A stretch of DNA of 5,803 bases, taken from positions 1 to 5,803 of the forward strand of contig JAIRZX010000629.1 of the NCBI GenBank assembly GCA_031267005.1, written 5' to 3'. The notes below the pieces were generated by a model. The model ran no database searches, was not told where the DNA came from, and saw nothing but the letters and a program-made list of their open reading frames with translations. The DNA comes from Deltaproteobacteria bacterium (GTDB taxonomy: Bacteria; Desulfobacterota; Desulfarculia; Adiutricales; Adiutricaceae). The translations under genes and the position numbers were made by a program. The number at the start of each line of letters is the position of its first letter. The first letter of the stretch is position 1. Shown here in pieces: positions 1 through 4,770 of the stretch.

Positions 1-1
1 C

Positions 2-64
2 GCCGCCGGCCCGGCCGTCCGCCCGCACGTGGCAAGGGCGGCCGCGGCTTTCCGGAACGCTTAA
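2..64 (+). CDS. Possible 3' end of an upstream gene (partial)
   Basis: One frame is open from the window edge and closes at TAA 62-64, giving an alanine-rich tail that ends ...AARAAAAFRNA-like (final residues AAAAFRNA). The stop sits 4 nt before the glyA ATG, a spacing typical of genes in one operon, and no promoter or terminator is visible between them. Only 20 codons are visible and nothing in them identifies a family. In some related bacteria rpiB precedes glyA, but the visible residues do not show that. The open frame could also be chance in GC-rich DNA. Confidence 0.3.
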   Translation, partial: AAGPAVRPHVARAAAAFRNA

Positions 65-68
65 ACAT

Positions 69-1325
69 ATGTCTTCCAAGAGCCCGAACTATACCCCTGA
101 TGTCCAGCTTGAGGCGATACTCGCCAAGGAGCTGGGCCGCCAGCGCGACAAGCTGGAGATGATAGCCTCCGAGAACTTCGTCTCCGAGCACGTGTTGCGC
201 GTCACCGCGTCGGTCTTCACCAACAAGTACGCCGAGGGCTACCCGGACCAGCGCTATTACGGAGGCTGCGAGTACGCCGACGAGCTGGAGGTCTTGACGC
301 AGTCCCGCGCCCGCAAGCTCTTCGGCGCTGAGCACGCCAACGTCCAGCCCCACTGCGGGTCCTCCGCCAACATGGCGGCCTTCTTCGCCGCCATGAAGCC
401 GGGCGACCCCTTCCTGGGCATGAACATAGCCCACGGGGGCCACCTTACCCACGGCGCGCCCGTCTCCTTCTCCGGCAGGGTCTTCAAGGCCCACTACTAC
501 GGCGTGAGCAGGGACACGGAGCTTATAGACTACGACCAGGTCATGCGCCTCGCCGAGGAGGTAAGGCCCAAGGCAATAGTCTGCGGCGCCTCCTCCTACC
601 CGAGGGTCATCGACTTCGAGAAGTTCCGCGAGGCAGCCGACCGGGCGGGCGCGGCGCTCATTACCGACATGGCCCACTTCGCGGGCATGGTGGCCGCCGG
701 CCTGTACCCCTCGCCGGTCCAGCTCTCGGAAATCGTCACCACCACGACCCACAAGACGCTCCGCGGCCCCCGCGGCGGGCTCATACTGTCCAAGCGGACC
801 TACGCGAAGGCCGTCGACGACGAGATCTTCCCGGGCATCCAGGGGGGGCCCCTGATGCACATCATCGCCGCCAAGGCCTTGGCCCTGGCCGAGGCCCTGG
901 AGCCGGACTTCATCGACTACCAGCGCCAGATCCTGAAGAACGCCTCCAGGCTCGCCACCATGCTCACAGACGCGGGCTTCCGCCTCGTATCGGGCGGCAC
1001 CGACACCCACCTGGTGCTGATGGATCTCCGCAACAAGAACTTAAACGGCCGCCAGGCCGAGGCCGCCCTAGACAAAGCAGGCATCACCGCCAACAAGAAC
1101 ACCATACCGTTCGACAAGGAACGCTTCACCGTGACCTCCGGGCTCAGGCTCGGGACCGCGGCATTGACCACGAGGGGGCTTATCGAGAGCGACATGGACG
1201 AGGTGGCCGACTTCGTGACGACCGCCCTCCACCACTGCGAGGACGACTCCACCCTCAAAAAGATCCGCGAGCGGGTGGCCGCCTTTTCCAAGAAATTCCC
1301 CCTCTACCCCGGGCTGGATTTCTAG
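69..1325 (+). CDS. glyA: Serine hydroxymethyltransferase (GlyA)
   Basis: Cytosolic PLP enzyme that interconverts serine plus tetrahydrofolate with glycine plus 5,10-methylene-tetrahydrofolate, the main source of one-carbon units. The 418-residue length matches bacterial SHMT (E. coli 417). Landmarks can be read in family order: MIASENF at 31-37; NKYAEGYP with Tyr54 and Glu56; YYGGCEY with Tyr64; AHGGHLTHG with His125; TDMAHFAG with Asp200 and His203; the PLP Schiff-base lysine Lys229 in TTTTHKTLRGPRGG, the same number as in E. coli; GIQGGPLMH; and Arg360 in SGLRLGT, which binds the substrate carboxylate. The ATG is preceded only by a weak GGAA (54-57), which fits translational coupling to an upstream gene. 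One oddity is Cys96 in PHCGSSANM, where E. coli has PHSGSQAN in the PLP-phosphate region. Function is certain from the motifs; no regulatory site is visible. Confidence 0.98.
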   Translation: MSSKSPNYTPDVQLEAILAKELGRQRDKLEMIASENFVSEHVLRVTASVFTNKYAEGYPDQRYYGGCEYADELEVLTQSRARKLFGAEHANVQPHCGSSANMAAFFAAMKPGDPFLGMNIAHGGHLTHGAPVSFSGRVFKAHYYGVSRDTELIDYDQVMRLAEEVRPKAIVCGASSYPRVIDFEKFREAADRAGAALITDMAHFAGMVAAGLYPSPVQLSEIVTTTTHKTLRGPRGGLILSKRTYAKAVDDEIFPGIQGGPLMHIIAAKALALAEALEPDFIDYQRQILKNASRLATMLTDAGFRLVSGGTDTHLVLMDLRNKNLNGRQAEAALDKAGITANKNTIPFDKERFTVTSGLRLGTAALTTRGLIESDMDEVADFVTTALHHCEDDSTLKKIRERVAAFSKKFPLYPGLDF

Positions 1326-1810
1326 CTCCCGGCCGCTTCCGGCTCCCCCTTCGGGCCGCGAGTCCCACGGTTGCCCCCGAAGCGCCCTCCGGCCCCTCCG
1401 TCCCGCAGGCCCCGGCATTCGCGTCTGCCCCGCGCCTAGCCTGAGCCGCTCCCGCCCCGGATGCGCCTTTCGTCCGGCGGCGCGGGCCTCCCGCCCGGAT
1501 GCGCGGGCCTCACGTCCGGAAGCGTCTTGGTCCCCGCGAGGCTGACCACCCGTACCCGGTTTCAGGTTTCGCCCCTGGCCTTCCCCCCCCCACGTCAGGC
1601 CACGCGGGCTTATCCTTCCGTTGCGCCTTACGCGCCTTCGCCCCCGTCCTTTGTTCCCTGGCGGCCTGGGCAAGGTCCCGCCCCCCAGGCTGGCCCGGGC
1701 CGGTTGCTTTGAGATGTAAAGGCTTTCCGGCAGAAGGCTTTTCCATTGGAAAGCGCCCTGGATCCCGACGGCCGGCCCTTTGGAAACCCGGCCACGCCGC
1801 TTATTTAATT
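1326..1810. other. Non-coding, pyrimidine-rich stretch after glyA
   Basis: I see no credible gene here. The + strand is C-rich, with a run of nine C at 1583-1591, and the open frames on both strands are Arg/Gly/Pro-rich translations of GC-rich DNA without ribosome sites or recognisable motifs. The stretch holds a 21-bp tandem repeat (listed separately) and a small hairpin at about 1737-1754 (CTTTTCC-ATT-GGAAAG) with no following T-tract. There is no clear intrinsic terminator behind glyA. A weak stem may form over about 1337-1356, without a U-run. Just before repeat A the composition turns briefly AT-rich (1801-1814). Confidence 0.6.
1463..1525 (+). repeat. 21-bp tandem repeat, three degenerate copies
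   Basis: Three adjacent 21-bp units lie at 1463-1483, 1484-1504 and 1505-1525. Units 2 and 3 share 17 of 21 bases and units 1 and 2 share 15 of 21. The core resembles GGGCCTC-CG-CCGGATGCGC. A partial further unit is visible upstream from about 1446 (CTCCCGCCCCGGATGCGC). The period is a multiple of three, but the surrounding frames look non-coding, so I treat it as a non-coding tandem repeat. Confidence 0.6.
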
Positions 1811-1921
1811 CTTTAGCATGAAATGGTTTCTGGGGCTTCGGCACCGGGAGGCCCCGACATGCAACTTCCTTCATGCGGCATCTTTCATGGGACGGGGTGT
1901 CGAAAACCGACATGAACGTAT
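1811..1921 (+). repeat. Dispersed CATG-rich repeat, copy A (complete)
   Basis: This is the most compact copy of a family seen again at 3149-3298 (B) and 3513-3551 (C). It starts with CTTTAGCATGAAA and contains a hairpin (1832-1839 pairing with 1848-1855, one G-U pair, loop GGCACCGG). It then has several CATG sites and ends with a 39-nt module (1883-1921) shared with C at 36 of 39 positions. The end module can fold: TGTCG 1898-1902 pairs with CGACA 1908-1912 around AAAAC, and TTCA 1884-1887 pairs with TGAA 1913-1916. The strand given is arbitrary. The element has no coding capacity of its own. The minus strand is open through it and reads ...RGLPVPKPQKPFHAKE..., which I take as incidental. It could be a non-autonomous mobile repeat or a structured RNA. 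Confidence 0.7.
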
Positions 1922-2454
1922 GGTTTGAAAATCGGGGCTGATAGCGGCCTGGGAGGCCGAAATCGACATTTCCGCAGTCCTGCGGGCGGCGGCCCCCGAG
2001 TTTCCTAACTTAAAAGATCTGCGCGGGCCGCGGCGGAGATGGGAACTAGCATGAAACAGTACGCTAGCGGCCACCAGTTTCAGCAATGAAGAAGCGTTTG
2101 CCACCGATCCGGAGGGGAGCTGAATAGTTGACGAACGGTAATGAAAAGCCGCGAAACCAGGAATTACGGCCCCCTTCCTCGGCGGGCGGGCATACGGGCG
2201 ACATGTCGGCGGTCGCCCGGCGGTTCCGGACGCTTCCGCTTCATTCCGTGCCGTCCACTCTTATAAAAAGCGAACCGAACAGGATCCCCGCCGGCCGGCC
2301 GGCCGCTTGCCTACCGGCTCCGACCCGGCGTTCACTTGTCCGGTCGCCATCACGCTCCAGGAGGAGTAGCCGCTTCCTGGCTCCCGGAGATGAAGAAAGG
2401 CTTTCCGCCGTCTGGTTTCCGTGGTATCTTGAACGGACAAGGAGGGCGAGTTCC
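1922..2454. other. Non-coding stretch upstream of the broken membrane gene
   Basis: No gene can be supported. A frame open from TTG 2128 into the next gene is Arg/Ser/Pro-rich with no motif. Although GGAGGGG (2111-2117) precedes it at a usable distance, I treat it as chance because a far better start lies at 2455. Two small inverted repeats are visible. CGGCCT-GGG-AGGCCG at 1945-1959 is a perfect 6-bp stem without a T-tract. CTAGC at 2046-2050 with GCTAG at 2063-2067 encloses another GCATGAAA-type sequence like the start of repeat A. No convincing -35/-10 pair was found. Confidence 0.5.
2439..2446 (+). promoter_or_regulatory. Strong ribosome-binding site for the 2455 start
   Basis: AAGGAGGG lies 8 nt before ATG 2455. 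It is the best Shine-Dalgarno match in the window and fixes the start of the broken membrane-protein gene at 2455, not at the TTG at 2128 or the in-frame codons near 2505-2514. Confidence 0.7.
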
Positions 2455-3060
2455 ATGTCTGACAAAATGCCGTTGCTGTTGAGGGATCTTTCGGCATCGG
2501 GACTTTGGACCTGATGGCCGCGTTGGAAAAGGCTCTTGACGCGGCCGCCGAAGGCGAGAAGGATAAAATCCGCCGTAAGCTCGGGATTACCCTCCCCGAG
2601 GCTCCGGCTGCGGGAAACGGGCAGACACCGGGAGTAACCGCGACATCTGAAACGGCGCCCGTCATACCGGTTGCGGCGGACAACCGGTTCGCAATGTCCA
2701 AAGTGTTCCTCCGGCACAGTCCTCAGCATTATCGCCACCCTCCTCGGGGTGTTTATCGTATATAGCCTCACCGACTTATCCAACACCATGGAAGCCAGGT
2801 TCGCCGACCAGGCAACCAGGATAACCGGACTGGAAAACAGGATATCCGCGCTGGGCAACAAGTATGACGCCAAGATTGACGCACTGATTCACACGGTCAC
2901 GGACATGCGGGTCGACATCGGAAAACTTCAGACCCTAATGACCGGACAGCTTGCACCCCCCGGGGACACGGAGCGGCCCCGGACCCCGGACGATTCCGAA
3001 GGCACTGGGAACCCCGGCAGGAGCGCCCCGCCCGCCGCCGTACCGGAGCCGCGCCCCTGA
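2455..3060 (+). pseudogene. Single-pass membrane, coiled-coil protein, twice frameshifted
   Basis: Not recognised as a named family. From ATG 2455 the frame reads MSDKMPLLLRDLSASG and then stops at TGA 2512. The reading continues in another frame as TLDLMAALEKALDAAAEGE through about 2700, then returns to the first frame for SSGTVLSIIATLLGV to TGA 3058-3060. Restoring one G in the GGG at 2499-2501 and removing one A from the AAA at 2700-2702 gives one continuous 201-residue protein. It would have an acidic/helical N-terminal segment, an Ala/Pro/Thr-rich linker, one membrane helix at about residues 88-105 (VLSIIATLLGVFIVYSL), a heptad-like helix at about 112-160 (RITGLENRISAL, KYDAKIDAL) and a Pro-rich tail from 163. 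It could be a pseudogene, two homopolymer sequencing errors, or recoding. Dispersed repeats flank it on both sides (A ends 533 nt upstream, B starts 88 nt downstream). Confidence 0.6.
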
Positions 3061-3148
3061 GTTGCTGCCGGACGGACCGCCCGGCGCCCCGGCCCTGGAC
3101 TGGCCTCGGCAGAGAAACGGTCCCTGGCAAATGGAGCAACCTCCTCCC

Positions 3149-3298
3149 CTTTAGCATCGTCTTTCCTCTTCCTGGCATGAAAGGTATTCCGGCGCCTCGG
3201 CACCGGGAAGGCACCTCCATGTTGCGGGGCGGCATGACGCGGCTATCATGGGCCGTGGGGAGCCGCTCCGCCGCATGGGGGTGTATCATGGAACGTTT
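3149..3298 (+). repeat. Dispersed CATG-rich repeat, copy B (diverged)
   Basis: Homologous to copy A in the same order. It has CTTTAGCAT (3149-3157), then GCATGAAA (3175-3182), then a hairpin (3191-3198 with 3207-3215, one mismatch and one bulge) whose loop is again GGCACCGG. GGCATG and TATCATGGG follow, and the copy ends near TCATGGAACGTTT. Over the first part (3175-3208) it matches A at about 28 of 34 bases. It is longer than A because of about 21 extra bases between the first two blocks and extra bases near the right end, where GGAG-CCG-CTCC (3259-3269) stands in place of the TGTCG hairpin of A. No coding sequence is credible within it. Confidence 0.6.
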
Positions 3299-3512
3299 CT
3301 AGTCAGCTCCACTGCGGCCCGGGACGGCCCCTCCTTCTTGGCTGAAACAAGGGGCCCCCGCGGGCGAAGCTGACGGCGCTCACCGCGCCCGTCTGCAGGG
3401 CCGGCCTTCCCGCATGTTGCGTCCAGGCCTCCCGGTGCAGCCTCCGGCAGCGTCCGGGACCCAAGTTTCAAACCAGGCTGAGCCAAGAGCTTGCACTATG
3501 TAGCCATCCGCG
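3299..3512. other. Non-coding spacer between repeats B and C
   Basis: No gene or RNA recognised. It contains a possible inverted fragment of the dispersed repeat at about 3409-3452 (CGCATG, then GGCCTCCCGGTGC, a 13-base match to the minus strand of copy A). The flanking similarity is weak, so in GC-rich DNA this may be chance. Confidence 0.35.
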
Positions 3513-3551
3513 TTTCATAGGCCGGGGCGTCGAAAACCGACATGAACGTAT
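3513..3551 (+). repeat. Dispersed repeat, copy C (end module only)
   Basis: A 39-nt sequence identical to positions 1883-1921 of copy A except at three bases (36/39). It begins TTTCATAGG and ends GACATGAACGTAT. Similarity stops on both sides, so this is a defined module, not part of a long duplication. GTCG-AAAAC-CGAC forms the same small hairpin as in A, but the outermost T-A pair of A is C-A here. It ends 56 nt before the larB ATG, so it sits in the larB leader or promoter region. Confidence 0.75.
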
Positions 3552-3603
3552 AGGGCCCCGCCGTATCCCGATGGCCCTCAGTTTGCCGAAAGGAGCAAGG
3601 GCC
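3552..3603 (+). promoter_or_regulatory. larB leader with alternative pairings around the RBS
   Basis: AGGGCC at 3552-3557 can pair with GGCCCT at 3573-3578. The same GGCCCT can instead pair with a second AGGGCC at 3598-3603, which would put the Shine-Dalgarno AAGGAG (3590-3595) in the loop just before the larB start. The two pairings exclude each other. Six-base complements are not rare in GC-rich DNA, so this is only a candidate for translational control. Confidence 0.25.
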
Positions 3604-3607
3604 AGCC

Positions 3608-4318
3608 ATGGAATGCAAGGGCCAGGGGATCCTTTTCGACCACGACCGGCCGGGGCGCATCGGACTGCCCGAGGCCGTGCTCTCCGAAGGCAAGACCCCT
3701 GAGGCGCTGGCAGGCCTTCTCGCCGCCTTCAGAAAGGGGTGCGGGAGGCCGGTACTCTTCACGCGGCTGTCGCCTGATGTATTCGGGTCGCTTGACGCCG
3801 ATCTGAGGGCCTCCTACGACTACGACCCCGTCTCCCGCACCGCCTTCGGGGAGAGGCTGCCCGCCAGGGACCCGTCCCTGGACGCCGCTGTAGTCTCTGC
3901 GGGTACCTCGGACGCCCCCGTTTCCCGCGAGTGCGCGAGGACGTTAAGCTACCTCGGCTTCAAGGCGGTTCTCTACGAGGACAGCGGGGTGGCCGGGCTC
4001 TGGCGGCTTTCGGGGCGACTGGAGGCGATTAACTCCCACAAGGTAGTGGTAGCCGTGGCGGGGCTGGACGCGGCTCTGGCCTCGGTCCTGGGCGGCTTGA
4101 CCCCCCGGCCGGTCGTGGCCGTGCCTACCTCCACCGGCTACGGCCTCGCCAGGGGGGGGGAGTCGGCCTTAGCCAGCATGCTTTTGAGCTGCTCTCCGGG
4201 CATAACGGTCGTGAACATCGACAACGGCTACGGCGCAGCCTGCGCCGCGGCGAGAATACTGAACCTGTTGGATTCCGGCTCGGCGGGGGGGAGCGCCGGG
4301 CAAGCCGCGGGCGTGTAA
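3608..4318 (+). CDS. larB: LarB, pyridinium-3,5-biscarboxylate mononucleotide synthase
   Basis: LarB belongs to the PurE/AIR-carboxylase-like family. It carboxylates and hydrolyses nicotinate adenine dinucleotide to P2CMN, the first step towards the nickel-pincer nucleotide cofactor of lactate racemase and other LarA-like enzymes. Family signatures are clear: GLPEAVLSEGKTPE (19-32); VVSAGTSDAPVS (95-106); YEDSGVAGLWRL (123-134); VVVAVAGLDAALASVLGGL (146-164); VAVPTSTGYG (170-179); and LLSCSPGITVVNIDNGYGA (192-210). Cys195 in the last motif sits where the catalytic cysteine of characterised LarB is expected. The protein has 236 residues, whereas LarB usually carries some 20-25 more at the N-terminus, a short helical segment before the LDHxR motif. 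Here LFDHDR begins at residue 9, and the in-frame codons upstream back to TAG 3551 do not resemble that segment. AGGAG (3591-3595) supports ATG 3608, although 12 nt is a long spacing. No larA, larC or larE is in the window. Confidence 0.93.
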   Translation: MECKGQGILFDHDRPGRIGLPEAVLSEGKTPEALAGLLAAFRKGCGRPVLFTRLSPDVFGSLDADLRASYDYDPVSRTAFGERLPARDPSLDAAVVSAGTSDAPVSRECARTLSYLGFKAVLYEDSGVAGLWRLSGRLEAINSHKVVVAVAGLDAALASVLGGLTPRPVVAVPTSTGYGLARGGESALASMLLSCSPGITVVNIDNGYGAACAAARILNLLDSGSAGGSAGQAAGV

Positions 4319-4396
4319 ACGGGGCCTCGTCCCGGAGTCGGCCCTTGCTGTCTGGCCGTTCGCAGCGCGGAAGCCGGGCGCCGAGCGCAAGGCGGT

Positions 4397-4444
4397 CCGG
4401 GAAAAGTTCCGGAAAACGTTCCGGGAAACGATCGGGAGAGCGTT
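4397..4444 (+). repeat. 12-bp tandem array, four copies
   Basis: Consecutive 12-base units are CCGGGAAAAGTT (4397-4408), CCGGAAAACGTT (4409-4420), CCGGGAAACGAT (4421-4432) and CGGGAGAGCGTT (4433-4444). Unit junctions create small palindromes such as TTCCGGAA and AACGTT. The array sits about 330 bp upstream of tatB and 79 bp after the larB stop. It could be an array of protein-binding sites or a simple expanded repeat; nothing identifies the protein. Confidence 0.65.
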
Positions 4445-4510
4445 TTCGGAATATTTGTCGGAGGCCGGGGGGAATCGGCCCGTAACGCCGGGCTCTCGGA
4501 ACGGCGGCGA

Positions 4511-4667
4511 AATGAATTTTCCGTTTTTTCCGCACAGTGAATTTTCCTGATTTCCTTTGCCCGAGACCCGATTTTCCGTTATGCCCGTACTTTCCGCAAT
4601 CGCCAGTATTATTTTGGATAGCCGTTTCCCTTCCCTGATAAAATTTTCCTCTGGACCGTAATTTCCC
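4511..4667 (+). repeat. AT-rich island with repeated TTTTCC motifs
   Basis: At least eight TTTTCC or TTTCC motifs in the same orientation lie in about 155 bp (for example at 4517, 4526, 4542, 4551, 4572, 4591, 4644 and 4662). A longer related pair is visible: AATGAATTTTCC-N3-TTTTCC at 4511-4531 and AGTGAATTTTCC-N3-TTTCC at 4537-4555. The motif is the reverse complement of the GGAAAA core of the upstream 12-bp array. The island may be the promoter/operator region of tatBC or a remnant of AT-richer DNA. Confidence 0.5.
4614..4642 (+). promoter_or_regulatory. Candidate promoter for tatBC
   Basis: TTGGAT (4614-4619) and GATAAA (4637-4642) are separated by 17 nt within the AT-rich island, a loose match to a sigma-70-type promoter about 130 bp before tatB. 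An alternative -10, TAAAAT at 4639-4644, would leave a 19-nt spacer. This is a pattern match only. Confidence 0.25.
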
Positions 4668-4770
4668 GACCGCGTTTGCCGAGGCGTCCTTCACCCTGGG
4701 CCTTCCCCCGGGCCCTCTTCCCGTTGCGCCCCGCCTGCCCGCGGGGCCTTCCGCGCGAGAGAGGCTCCCC

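Larger units (their letters stand above)
4319..4770. other. Non-coding larB-tatB intergenic region
   Basis: Apart from the two repeat features listed separately, I see no gene. The long minus-strand open frame across it gives a low-complexity Arg/Pro-rich product and runs antisense into larB. The first part is GC-rich with no hairpin plus T-tract that would end larB transcription. The part from about 4510 to 4670 is clearly more AT-rich than the rest of the window and is the natural place for the tatBC promoter. Confidence 0.6.

Noticed and set aside
1461..1816. Two + strand open frames after glyA
   Set aside because: They are overlapping, Pro/Arg-rich, lack ribosome sites and are partly built from the 21-bp repeat.
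1068..1913. 281-codon minus-strand open frame running from repeat A into the 3' end of glyA
   Set aside because: It is antisense to glyA over about 260 bp, is Arg/Gly-rich, has no recognisable domain, and its start lies inside the dispersed repeat. It is explained by high GC content.
1945..1959. CGGCCT-GGG-AGGCCG hairpin as an intrinsic terminator
   Set aside because: The stem is perfect but no T-tract follows on either strand.
2128..2454. Upstream extension of the 2455 gene from TTG 2128
   Set aside because: The translated segment is Arg/Ser/Pro-rich and unlike the protein that follows, and ATG 2455 has a much better Shine-Dalgarno.
2241..2873. 210-codon minus-strand open frame
   Set aside because: It is antisense to the membrane coiled-coil gene, which has a strong ribosome site and coherent protein features on the + strand. 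The minus product shows no domain.
3491..3519. Sigma-70-like promoter TTGCAC ... TTCATA before larB
   Set aside because: The spacing is right but the -10 half matches poorly, so it is not distinguishable from chance.
1811..3551. CRISPR array or integron attC sites
   Set aside because: Repeat copies are few, unequal in length and separated by hundreds of bases, with no regular spacers, no cas genes, and no core-site pair of the integron type that I can see.
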